Shown here: piece after piece, positions 38,701-49,420 of the stretch
Position numbering within the stretch: the stretch's first letter is position 1
How the letters are laid out: each line of letters begins with the position of its first letter
Source: Aphidius gifuensis
Lineage: Eukaryota > Arthropoda > Insecta > Hymenoptera > Braconidae
Assembly: GCF_014905175.1 (NCBI RefSeq)
Contig: NC_057788.1
Location: 3,100,001 to 3,164,000 of the forward strand
DNA length: 64,000 nucleotides
Direction: 5' to 3'
Program-made: the position numbers and the translations under genes
The notes under the pieces: model-generated
What the model was told of the DNA's origin: nothing
The model's database searches: none
The model's input: only the letters and a program-made list of their open reading frames with translations

Positions 38701-41700
38701 TATCACAATATTAATTATTATTATTATATTATTTATACTCACTTTTATGTTATTGAAATATTTATTATAAATCCATGACTGTCCATAATCCATCGTCATA
38801 TTGAATAATTTAAAAAAATAACTACATGATTTTTTAAATAGCTGTGTTAATTATGCTTTTAGCACACTATTAAATTTCACACTTTGTTAGTATTGTATTC
38901 ATTCCAAAATCTGTAATTAAATAATAAAATTTGTTAAAATATTTATTAATCGAAGAGAACAAAAAAATTAATTTTAATATAATTTAAATAAATATCAATA
39001 AAACTGAGTGGATTAAACCAAAAATAAAAAAAACAATTTGTTAAATAATAAATTAATTAAATTATTTATACATAAATTTTAATTAAAAATCAGTAACAGT
39101 CTATTTATATATTTTTCATTGATTCATGAATATTTAAATTTATCATTTTAATTTTCTGTATAGATTAAATACTATTGAATCGATGAATAAATAAGTCAAT
39201 CGAATTCATTCAAAATTATATTGATCATTTTATATTTATTATTGTGTTTTTTATATTTTCTGTGACAATAAATTTCATAAAGATTGAATATATTTTCATT
39301 GAACTAAAGATGAATTGTCAAGTATTAAAAATACAATATCGAGCAAAAAAAATTGTTTTATTTTTATTATTATCTTTCGATGTAAACATCGAGACATTTT
39401 TGCAACGAATGGAGAAGAAATAAACGTTTGAGAACTTTGTAGACGGTCAATGACAAAGTCGCGACGATATTTTATCGTTTTATACGACCATTTGAGATTT
39501 TGAGTTTATGCAAGTTGAAAAAAAAAAAAAAACACTAAAAAATAGTAACATTAAAAAATGCCATCAAGTGAAAATATAAAAAAGACAAGAAAAAAAAAAA
39601 TACAGATAGTAAAATAATAAAATATTATATACCTATGCGTTATTTTAAAATGTTTTAAAAAATAAATTTTTTTCTATAAATAATAAAATAAGTAATAAGT
39701 AATTTTTTTTTTTTTTTTTTGAATTATATTTATATTCACACAATTGAATAATAATTATAAATTAATATGTTATTTGAGTGTTATAAAATTTATACAGTGA
39801 TGAAATGATAAATTATTTGGATAATAGCCAGTTACCATGAAATTTCAAAACGCAAGGTAGTTGCAAGTTACCTTACTATTTTCAAAAATATGTATTTATT
39901 TACTTTTGCTTTTTTTATTTATAACGTTACAAGATTATTTCAAGTTCTATATTAATATCCCTCACGGTCAAATAAATATACACCTTTTTTTTTTTACATT
40001 TATTAATATCTTAAAAATATAATAATAAATTATCGTATATATACAGTTTAAGAAAAAAAAATAGCAAAATTAAAATATTCATTAAATATATTAATTAAAT
40101 AAATAAAAAAATTTTTAATATATTTTTTTTACTGAAAAATTAATAGATCAATTTATTTATTTGTCATTTTATATTTTTTTCAAGCGAAATAATTATTAAA
40201 CTTTTCATGTAAAATCATATTAAAAATTTCAAATGTTCATTCAAGTATTAATCTCAATAATACAGAAATATTAATTAAACAAAATATTTGTTATTTCATT
40301 CAATGGATAAATAAACTAATTAAAAATAACATATGATTATTTGCCTTTAAATTGTACTTTTATTAAAAACGCATCAATAATTTTTTTAATCAATGAATTG
40401 TAATTTTTTATTTTTTATTTTTTTATTTCATACCTATTTAATATTTTTATTATGATTAATATATTATTATTTCTCGATATACAAGTTATATTTCAGCGAA
40501 AAAAAAAAAAAATTTACAACATCGATTGACGTATAATTTTACGGTAACCGTAACTAATTTATCATGAGTGGAACACGTTGTACAGGTGATTTTATTATCC
40601 ACTTTTTTTAATAATCTCTATATTGTGCATATGTTTAATCGAGTATTAGTTTATTTTTTTAATTTATTGTTTTTTTTTTATTTTTCTCTTGTTTATTATT
40701 CATACAACATATCTAATAAACAATAAAATTGAATTATATTAACTTCATTACATAGCTGATTTGAAATAAAAAAATAAAGCAACTGATAAATCACTTAATT
40801 TAATTAATTTTTTTTTTTTTTCAAATAAAATTTTTTTATTATTCTGATAAAAAAACATGTAATTGTATTATTAATTTAATTATCTATTATTAAATAATAA
40901 TTTTGCATATTTTTATTTTTTTACAGAGTAATTTACACGCAAATGAAATAAGAGATTTTTATTTTTTTTTTTAACGCAAATACGATCGATATAAATAAAA
41001 AAAAACTTTGTAAAATAACTGAGAAAAAGTTTTGTGTTTTTCGTTAAAACCGCAAAGTGTTATTCTCTGGGATATTCAACTCGGATTTATTATGGAATGT
41101 CTTTTTTTTTTTTTTATCATTTTTCTTCATTCTAAAATTACACAATTGATACAAACCAGTGATTTTAAAAACCACTGAAATGATTAATATTTAAAACACA
41201 AATAATTTTTTATTCTTTCCGTAAAAAAAAATCTAAAATAATAATATACTTTAATTTAATTTTTTTTTTTATTATCTAATACTCTTGGTTTTAAATATTA
41301 TCACTGACAGATAAAATTATCATGATTTTTTTTTATTATTAAAAAAAAAATATTGACTCTAAATGATAATAAATAAAATATAAAAATAAACCAGTGATAA
41401 GAAAAGTAAATTTGGTTAAAAAAAATATTCCATTGGTGAGTGAGCTATTGAGAAAAATAAAAATATTTTAAAAATATATATACACAAATTAACAACGTGT
41501 TGCACATAAAATTCATAATCATAATACAAATGAAATTAATGCAGTGCGTGTTATAAAATAGAAACATTATTTGTCAGGAATTTATATATAGAATATGCAA
41601 CGAGACACGACAAACAGTGACCGGATAAAAGGCCGTTAAGTTGTTGATATATTTACAGTTATTATACTCTATATATTATATTAATATTTTGCATATTAAT

Positions 41701-42429
41701 AAATACCTGTGGATATTTTAATTAATGAAAAATAAACAAATTTTTACTCCGGTTTGATAACAAGTTCATCAACCAATCTCTATATGATAATGAAATAAGA
41801 GTCACAAAAGAAAACTTGTTTGTCACAGTCACGAATAATCCAAATAATTAAAAAAATACAATGAATAAATAATAATAATATTATAAACAAAATAAATAAA
41901 AAAATATATTTTAAAGAGTTGAATATGATGAGATGCAATATCAATTTTCCAATTAAATTTTGATAAAGGCAATTAAAAATTTTAAGCTAAAAACTAGTAA
42001 TTTATGTAATTACATTAATAAACATATTAAAAAATAAATATATATGATGTAAAATTGTAATATATTTTTAAGTTACAATAATAAATTTTGTATAATATTA
42101 AAATATAATTGAAAACTGTGTGGATCACGTTTATATAAATAAAAACTTGAACAAATTAAAATTACAATTTAAAAATGATTGAAATTTTACATGAATAATT
42201 GGTTAATTAGTAATTTAAAAATAATAATTTTTATGTTTTAAAATACTTACATGTAATTATATGTTGTAATTAAATTTTTAAAAAATATATCTATATATTT
42301 TAATTAATAATTTTAATTAAATATATACTTATTAATTATTTTTTTTTGTTTAATTTTTATATCGTTGCAAAATTAATTTAATGTATTTATTTGTTGTTAA
42401 TGGAGTGATGATATATGGTGTTGATACTT
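32740..42429. other. AT-rich stretch upstream of FAM20C
   Basis: About 9.7 kb of AT-rich sequence with no coding exon I can support. Open frames are short Ile/Phe/Lys/Asn artefacts. It should contain the FAM20C 5'UTR exon or exons and promoter. A slightly GC-richer stretch with GGGTGGGTCAAGG-like sequence lies near 32930-33020. The inverted-repeat cluster at 37821-38276 is listed separately. Confidence 0.5.
37821..38276. repeat. AT-rich inverted-repeat cluster
   Basis: CGTAGATTTTC (37856-37866) and GAAAATCTACG (38198-38208) are exact inverted arms. They are flanked inward by long TATATATTTT/AAAATATATA stretches that continue the pairing for roughly 45 bp. A second, nested inverted repeat pairs AAAATATATATGGAATATAT (from about 38171) with its near-complement ending near 38250. 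GATCTATA appears near both outer edges (37821 and 38269), in the same orientation. A small inverted-repeat element or cruciform-forming microsatellite is plausible. Confidence 0.45.
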
Positions 42430-42665
42430 TTGATAATATTAAGAGGAAAAAAATTCGAGCACGTGGTTTTAAATTGGTGTCTTTCACGAACAGTATTTAT
42501 CAGCCGACAACAGTAAGAGCTCGTCGCTCACTGATCGTCTTGTTGTCGGTCTACTCTGTGCATTCTCGTTTGAAATCATGTTTGTTACACGCATCTACGA
42601 CCCCTCTACTATCCACCCCACCCAATTTAATTTTAACCCACGTGAATATCTATGACAGGTAAAGA
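42430..42665. promoter_or_regulatory. GC-enriched island, candidate promoter/5' exon
   Basis: About 200 bp clearly richer in G+C and CpG than its surroundings. On the minus strand it contains TCAGTGAGCGACGAGCTC, matching the arthropod initiator core TCAGT. On the plus strand a donor-like GACAG|GTAAAG sits at 42658-42659. A 93-codon plus-strand open frame crosses it but resembles no protein. It could be the distal FAM20C promoter or a 5' exon of a plus-strand transcript. It ends about 220 bp before the transposon-like unit. Confidence 0.35.
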
Positions 42666-42886
42666 ATAAATAAAATAAATAAAATAAAAATATATTAAAA
42701 ATAATTATTTGATAAAAAAAAATACTTGGATTGAAAAATTTATAAATTTTTTTAGATTTTAAATAAATATTATTGTAGATTTTTTTTAATTTTTTTTTTT
42801 AAATATTATTATTATCATATTATATATTTAAACTTTTCTATTTTTATATAATATTTATTGGTTAAATATTTTTCAAGTATTTTGAT

Positions 42887-42916
42887 CGGCATGCTGCTAG
42901 ATCAACACATTGAAAA
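42887..42916 (+). repeat. Left terminal inverted repeat
   Basis: Begins CGGCATGCTGCTAGATCAAC and is preceded by TTTGAT, the proposed target-site duplication. It pairs with 46079-46108 with two mismatches over 29 bp plus one at the terminal base. Confidence 0.6.
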
Positions 42917-43322
42917 TTGACACAGGCTAGTAGGACACATAAAATTTACACGAATAAAAAAGACACAAATTAGTTAGACACAATTTAAAAAGAAACAAAT
43001 TAAATTCACACGTATTAATCGGACATACAATGTTTTAATTATTTTATAAGACACACAAAAATATTACACTGATAATTAGACACAAAATAATTTATAAAAA
43101 ACATAATAGACACATATTAATTGATATTAGACACATAAAAATACGAAAAAAATAAATTAGACACATAATAAATTGACACGTTGTAATCGGACACATTAAA
43201 ATAAAAGAACAACACAAATAAAATTCAAAAATTCAAAATTCAAAAATTCAAACGTACGTAATAGTTGGACACATAGATTAGTTTGAGTCCCACATAGGCA
43301 AATTCGTGTCCCACAATGTGTC
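42917..43322 (+). repeat. Subterminal GACACA motif array
   Basis: About a dozen copies of GACACA, mostly in the context TTAGACACAtaa or GGACACAtt, at irregular 12-45 bp spacing and almost all in the same orientation. A near-TIR copy in inverse orientation (CAATGTGTCGGT) closes the array near 43315. The motif also occurs in the TIR (ACACATTGA). Such arrays next to a TIR are typical transposase-binding regions; a degenerate minisatellite is the alternative. Confidence 0.65.
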
Positions 43323-43731
43323 GGTAATTCAGAAAATAAAAATGATAGATGGCACTGTATGTTTTTTTCTTTTTTTTATTGGTCAATGTTTGAAAAATTT
43401 AAACTTTATACGTCCAAAACTGAATTTAATTGATATTTATTATTTAATTTATATTTATTTTCAATTTAATTTGAATATATTTTGTCTACATATGTTGGCC
43501 AATGATATATTTAATAGCCCTTAATTAAATATCAACAGTCAACACAATTCCATTCCTTTAATTCTTGATTAAAATTTTATAAAATATTAATATAGGTATA
43601 TAAATTTAATAAAATAATACTTGAATATTTAATATTTTAATAGTCATTGGGTTGTTAAAAAATAATTAAATTATACAAAAGAAAAAAAAACATGCATATT
43701 TTTAACAAAGATAAAAAATCAATTAATTTAT

Positions 43732-45133
43732 TTAAACAGTTGATATCATAATACTATGACTGTTTGGTTGTTGTGGCTCCACAAAATTACGATTTGGGAG
43801 ATGCATAGAGTTAATATGCTCACGTGACCGTCTTGTTTGGCAGGCTTTTTTAATTTCAGCTCGAACTTTATCATTGAGTAGAAAATATAGTGCCACAACT
43901 ATCCCCTCAAATATTTAATAAACAATTATAATTAAAATATATTATTATAGTAGCAATATTAATAATAATTTTATTAAATCAAAAAATTTATTTACTTGAC
44001 ATGAGGTAATCAATTGTTCAATAATATGCAAAATTGGTATGGAATGGTCATCACTGTATAAAACAATAACCATAAAAATAATTTGGTGGATACCAAAAAG
44101 TACAAATAAGATTAAACTGAATTTAGCCAATTTCCTGTTAATTTTTAATGACAAATATAATTAAATTAATTATTTAAAAATGAAATTATATTTTATAATT
44201 AGTCAATTTTTTACTCACCAATATTTCATTTTTCTGTGCTGTAGATGACAAGAATTTTTCTTTTTAATATACAAAAGTCTCAGAGTGCTGATGAATAAAA
44301 ACAAGCTAATCTGCAATAAATTTCATTAAATAAGACATTACTCAATTTTATTATCATAATAAAGATAAAAATAATTTTATAAAAAATGATAAAAAATACC
44401 CCAAAAAACACTATAATTGATGAATGAATAATTTTCAAGCACAATGTATCGTTATTTGCCCAACAAAGAATATCATTGAAATGTGATATGCTGAAAATGA
44501 TGGAACTGCCAATGATAATTGCCGGTATTGTCCAGCCCAAAAATACGTAACATTTTATACTCGATGTTTCTCTGTGAAATGGAAATTTAATGATTTTTTG
44601 AAGATAAAATCCTTCTGTTACGATCCATGTGTAATTTGCAATAATTGAATAATGCCAAAGACATATCACTGCTTTGTCAGTCCAGCTCTACGAAAAGATA
44701 AAAAAAAAAAAAGTCATTTAAATTTAACAAGGTTGTTTTTATTTTTCAATTTGTCTATTAATTATATATTTATTTTTATTACTTTGTCATTATTTGGATA
44801 ATAATATTCATCATAACCAGGTACTTCAAGTTCAAGATTGTTTGTCAAGATAATCATTGTAGATCTCATCATAAATGACATACACGTATTCATGTGAAGA
44901 CGTATACTATGTTCATTACGGAGATTTGTTTGACAAAAAACAAAAGTCATTGCCATGATTATAAAAACTACTGTTGCTAAACTACAATAACTTGCAACTG
45001 TTTCTATTTTCTGTGTCCATGTCTAAAATAATTAATTAATATATTTTATTTTTTTATAAAGATACAAATTATTCAAAGTAAATATATAATAAAATTAAAA
45101 TAAAAAATTTACCGAAATTGGTAGTTGTTCCAT
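43732..45133 (-). CDS. Class B (secretin-type) GPCR lacking ectodomain
   Basis: Six exons, in transcript order 45133-45113, 45022-44783, 44687-44400, 44310-44219, 44134-43996 and 43905-43732. All phases agree and they give 317 residues. Only about 13 residues precede TM1. Class B signatures follow in order: TM2 RNEHSIRLHMNTCMSFMMRS; TM3 LWHYSIIANYTWIVTEGFYL; TM4 FLGWTIPAIIIGSSIIF with ECL2 cysteine DILCW; TM5 into a Lys-rich loop (YIKKKNSCHLQHRKMKYWKL); TM6 FSLILFVLFGIHQIIFMVIV; TM7 and helix 8 CQGIVVALYFLLNDKVRAEI. Family members are peptide-hormone receptors coupling mainly to Gs, normally with a 100-150-residue Cys-rich N-terminal domain. None is present here, and a promoter-like TATA/initiator lies just upstream. 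The subfamily (diuretic hormone, PDF or PTH-like) is unresolved. The gene sits wholly inside the TIR-bounded unit. Missed upstream exons cannot be excluded. Confidence 0.82.
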
Positions 45134-46078
45134 ATTGAACAATTTAGTGAAAAATTACTTATTAGTCAAAGCAAAACTTATTAATTTTTTTAATTAGTAT
45201 CAACTAGATCAACGTTTGGAAAAAGACTGATGGCAATCTCTCCCAAATTTATTTTTTTTTATAAATATAAGCTACCCCACTTTTCCTATCATGGATATTC
45301 AATTAACCCTTATATTTTCTTCTTGTTAAAATTATTATTATTATTATGTCTGATAAAAGTTATTTGTATTTCTAGATATTCATTACTTCAATAAAATTAT
45401 TATCTCTATTGATTTTTTTATTTGACTGTTTTAATAAAAATTTGAATGATAGAATTTAGACAACATAGTGACATGAATACAAGGTAAAATCAATCATAAT
45501 TTTTTGGATATTATATACAATAAAAATGTAAGACAATGTAACCTTTGTACATAATTCAAAAACATAAATCTTTATTTTACTAACAGAAAAAGTTTAAAAT
45601 AAAAGTGATTGACTCGCTATGTAGCAAAAGAAATTATAAAATTGTCCAAATTATTGATGAATAATAATTAAAATAAAATAATAATAAAATGTATTTTTTT
45701 TTTTTCATTATTGCTGAGAAAGAGAACTCAACTGTTTAGTGAAACATAAAGTAAAATTTGCAATGTAACATATATATGTATGTAACTATATATATATATA
45801 TAGTACTGCACTAAAAAGCGCAGTTATTTTTACTATAAGGAACATTGTGATTTTTACTAAATAAAATATAAAATGTACTATGTTTTGTAAAAGTATCAAA
45901 CATAGCAAAATTTATCTACATTATAAATTGTACTGTTGTTCCCAAAACTTCTACCAGTACCATGGAACATAGTAAATACTTTTTTTTTTTTTTAGTAAAA
46001 CATAATATATTTTTCTCTCCGCAAAAATTAAAAAAATATTCTGTCAATAAAATAATATTATTTATATGTCGTATGACG
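45134..46078. other. Right arm of the TIR unit, non-coding
   Basis: No coding exon was seen. It holds the GPCR promoter candidate, a (TA)n tract near 45788-45801, a short hairpin CTGCACT aaaa AGCGCAG (45806-45823) and several ACATAGTA/ACTATGTT motifs (45870-45980) in both orientations. These may be right-hand subterminal motifs different from the GACACA array. Confidence 0.45.
45226..45263 (-). promoter_or_regulatory. Candidate core promoter of the class B GPCR
   Basis: On the minus strand a TATA-like TATATTTATAAA (TATAAA from 45263) lies 35 bp before CATCAGTC. The latter contains the arthropod initiator TCAGT (A at 45228). The GPCR start codon is about 95 bp downstream, so a transcript starting here would encode the short receptor with no ectodomain exons. 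TATA matches are cheap in this sequence; the pairing with an initiator at near-usual distance is the argument. Confidence 0.4.
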
Positions 46079-46108
46079 TTGTCAATGTGTCGATCTAGCA
46101 GCATGCCC
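46079..46108 (-). repeat. Right terminal inverted repeat
   Basis: Read on the minus strand it begins GGGCATGCTGCTAGATCGAC. It is followed on the plus strand by TTTGAT at 46109-46114, the second copy of the proposed duplication. Confidence 0.6.
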
Positions 46109-46114
46109 TTTGAT

Positions 46115-48544
46115 CTACATTTGAAAAAAATATACTGAAAAATAAATAAATTCTTTACACACTTGAATAATTTTATCAGAGTTTCAAATTCAATTTTGTA
46201 TATTTATTGTTATAATTTTATTTATTTATTTGTATATAGATTTTTTTCAATATAAATATATATCATGTATTGTATTTGTGTAACCAAAAACTCATTATCA
46301 AAATCATTGTTTTTATTAAAATTATTTTTCAATAATTAAATATGTGCTTTTTTTCACATAAATTAAATTCAAAAATTTTAATGTGACTATTTACCAGAAA
46401 AATAAATACTATTTCATCGTCATTAAATAATTAAATAATTAATTAAAAACTCATTAAAATATGAGTCAATAAAAAATTCAATAATCAATTGAAAATATAC
46501 TATACTGAAATTTTTTTATTGTTTTTTACACAATTTTAAATGATTCAATTCAATAATAAGAAAAAGTAATTTGGAGTAAGTAGATGAGAATGAAAATAAC
46601 TTTAAGCCATGAAATATATGGAAATAAAACATTGATTTTCATCAATAATAATGACAAATATAGTGAAAAATAAACATTAAATTTTCTGATAATAATTGGA
46701 ATACCAAGATGAATTGACTATTCGATCTATATTATATACGCATACATGTGCTATGCTGAGTAAATAACACTTTAACACAATCAAGGTATTTGCAAGTGAC
46801 ATTAAATAAAATTTTATTGTTTGCTAAGTTACGTTTGAATACCAAGTAGCTTTTTTTCTTTATTTTTTTTTTTTGTTTAATACATTTTTCAACACATCAC
46901 CGACAAATTTTAGCTATATTTTTCTTTATTTTTAAAATTCTATTGTTACTGTTTTTTTTCAATCAATAAATCAATTGTATCAAAAACATTATATTTTATG
47001 AATTTATTTATTTAATAAGTACAATAATAAAGAAATTTAAAAATTATTCATTTTTAATTTACTTTTAAAATTATTTTAATCAAGTTTTTTTCTATTCTGA
47101 TATTCTCAAAGTAGAACGTATCATTTTTTTTTTGCTTTTATCATTTCTTTTCAATTTGTATGCTCTTTCAAAGATGTAAGTTGCAATGAAACATGTGATT
47201 CTCATATGAAGACATACTTATAATATAGCAATTCAAATTTAAAGCTTCTTAAACGAGCGTCAATGTATGTTAACATAGATTTTTATCATAAATCAAAACT
47301 TGAAAGAACAGCGATGAACAAGATATACAATGTTCATTTATTTTTTGAATTTATAAATTCAAAAATAAAAAAAAAAAAATATTATTTGTGAAAAGACAAA
47401 GTTTTATTCTATTTTTGACAAACTGAAATTAGTTTGATTTCATCGAATTTCGATCTGTAAAACATAATATTTTAATGGCTAATGAAATATATTTGAAGCA
47501 ATTACGATATGATTAATTTAAAATAAATTATATCTGCAATTCAGTTCATCTTTAATTTTTAATTTATGAAATATCAGTTTTTCTAAAAATATAATATAGA
47601 TAATTAATTATAAAAATTAATTGATTAATATTTTCATAAGTATTTAAATATAAAAGACAAATCTGAAATATAATTAAAATCAATAATTTTTTAATTAAAA
47701 ATTTGTATAAGATATATATTTTTTTTTTAATTTTTGTATAATTGATGAAATAAATATTATTACTGTGTAAAAAGTCAATCAAAGTTCCGAATTTTCAAAA
47801 AACGTGATTTTACTGTTTCGAAATTTCGAGGTTGCAGTGTCATCTTGCAGTGTCATTGAAAAGACATGATTGTCGGTAAAATAAATACACACCAGAAAAA
47901 AAAATATACATATGTATTAATAATTAATAATTAATAAATATATAAATACGTACAAATTATATTAATTTATTATTGAATAATACTAGTGGAAGATGAAAAT
48001 ATTTGTAGAGTGAATTTTCAAAATACATGTAAAGATGAGAAAAGACGAAAACTGCCATCTCTGATATTTAGATCGCTATGTTAAATAAAAAAAATTGGTG
48101 TAAACTGCCATAAAGTTATGTTATTATTGTTTATTATCAACTATCAAGTGTCCAGCATCCCCACAACCTGCAAGTGTCAAAACTGTCAAAGTGTCAAAAC
48201 AGTTGTAGATCTACAATATGTAATAATATTCAGGCTAATTATAACTTGTAAATAAAAATATTTGTAGCAATTTTAACACTAAATAATCAGCTAAGTTATA
48301 TCAATAAAATGAATAAATTAATGTTAAAAAATGCATAATAATTGAAAATAAAAAATAATCAAAAAATAATGTTAAAATCACAAGTATTAAATAATAATTA
48401 TTTTTGTGTTAGTTAATTAAAGATGTCAAAAAAAAATCAATATTTTAATACACTGTAAAATAAAAGCTAGAAGAGTTCATCAAAAAACGAAAAAAAAAAT
48501 ATAAATAAATATAAATAATTGAGATTAAATAAAAAATAATAAAA
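46115..48544. other. AT-rich spacer upstream of BORCS5
   Basis: No gene supported. The right part (47800-48220) is less AT-rich. It holds a perfect tandem TTGCAGTGTCAT pair (47832-47844 and 47845-47857) and a repeated AAGTGTCAAAAC (48172-48183 and 48189-48200). These are likely in the BORCS5 promoter or 5'UTR. Confidence 0.5.
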
Positions 48545-49342
48545 ATGGGATCAGAACAAAGTTCTCAAAATTCAAATAATCAAAATACATCAAGAACTGG
48601 TCAACTTCGTCGTGGTAAAAGTGTACCAAATCGTGAAAGTATACCAAATGATACACCACCAAGATCAACAAGTCCAGGACCAAGTGTATGTTCTGATTCT
48701 GATTTACCATATATATCATATACAGTTAATCAACCAATTGGTGATTCACCAAAAATAATAAATAAACAATTATTACGTGGTAAAAGTATTGCAACAACAT
48801 CTGAATTAACAAAAAAAAAACAGAATTTAACATCAAGAAAACCAATAATAACAAGTGGTAAAACAACACACAATATTATTGTTGTTAAACCAGCATTATC
48901 TGATATTGATACAAATAAAGATCCAGATTTAATTAAGCTACAAAATATACCAATGTTTTTACCAATAATGCGTGGTACACTTAATTTACCACCTGGTGTA
49001 CGTGATCCAGAAATATTAGAGAGACTTGATCCAATTGGTTTGTATAATCTTTGTGCAAGATATCAACATCATTTAAATACAAATGCACAAATGATTGCCA
49101 ATGAACAAAATTTACTTTGTGTTAATATTCATGCTGAAGTTAATAAGCTATTAACAAAAGCTATTGAAAAACAAAAAAAATTTAATAAATTTTTTGATAG
49201 TTTAAATAAAATTAATGAATTAAGTAAACAATTAACAAAATGTCATAATCAATTGAATCAAACACTTGAAAGTTTGGAGACACTTAATAATTTATTACCA
49301 ATTGATGAACGACTGGAGCCATTTGTTTGGACAACTGGATAA
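48545..49342 (+). CDS. BORCS5: BORC complex subunit 5 (myrlysin)
   Basis: Intronless, 265 residues, starting AAAAATGGGATC. The N-terminus MGSEQSS is the N-myristoylation signal that anchors the vertebrate protein (human form about 196 residues) to lysosomes. It is followed by a Ser/Pro/Arg-rich low-complexity stretch, longer than in human. The conserved block is DPDLIKLQNIPMFLPIMRG (about 121-139). After it come LDPIGLYNLCARYQHHLNTN and a helical coiled-coil region to the end, DERLEPFVWTTG. BORC recruits Arl8 to lysosomes and couples them to kinesin for outward transport. The gene converges with CCDC137; the stops are 78 bp apart, so 3'UTRs probably overlap. The start is fixed by the myristoylation motif. 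Confidence 0.93.
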   Translation: MGSEQSSQNSNNQNTSRTGQLRRGKSVPNRESIPNDTPPRSTSPGPSVCSDSDLPYISYTVNQPIGDSPKIINKQLLRGKSIATTSELTKKKQNLTSRKPIITSGKTTHNIIVVKPALSDIDTNKDPDLIKLQNIPMFLPIMRGTLNLPPGVRDPEILERLDPIGLYNLCARYQHHLNTNAQMIANEQNLLCVNIHAEVNKLLTKAIEKQKKFNKFFDSLNKINELSKQLTKCHNQLNQTLESLETLNNLLPIDERLEPFVWTTG

Positions 49343-49420
49343 ATATTATAAAATATATCATAAATGTTGTTGAAAAAAAATTTTATTTGTATAATTTAAC
49401 TTGTAATTAATAAATAATTA

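Larger units (their letters stand above)
42887..46108. mobile_element. Candidate TIR transposable unit carrying a GPCR gene
   Basis: A 3.2-kb segment is bounded by inverted repeats. The left end (42887-42916) and the reverse complement of the right end (46079-46108) share GGCATGCTGCTAGATC and then [A/G]ACACATTGA, 27 of 29 bases after the first base. TTTGAT directly flanks both ends (42881-42886 and 46109-46114), as a 6-bp target-site duplication would. Inside the left end lies a dense array of GACACA motifs, resembling subterminal transposase-binding repeats. No transposase was seen, so the unit would be non-autonomous. Its only gene is the class B GPCR at 43732-45133, which keeps its introns, so capture would have been of genomic DNA. 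The superfamily is unknown: hAT or P (8-bp duplication) and piggyBac (TTAA) do not fit. Chance inverted repeats in AT-rich DNA are the alternative, but the TIR is not AT-rich. Confidence 0.55.

Noticed and set aside
42381..42662. 93-codon plus-strand frame as a protein gene
   Set aside because: Composition follows a local GC island; no motif or similarity recognised, and more likely promoter or UTR sequence.
43732..45133. Methuselah-family receptor
   Set aside because: TM2, TM3 and helix-8 motifs match the secretin/hormone-receptor branch, and no methuselah ectodomain was found.
42881..46114. Polydnavirus-type proviral segment as explanation of the bounded unit
   Set aside because: The termini are inverted, not direct, repeats, and no viral or virulence-type gene is present; a TIR element fits better.
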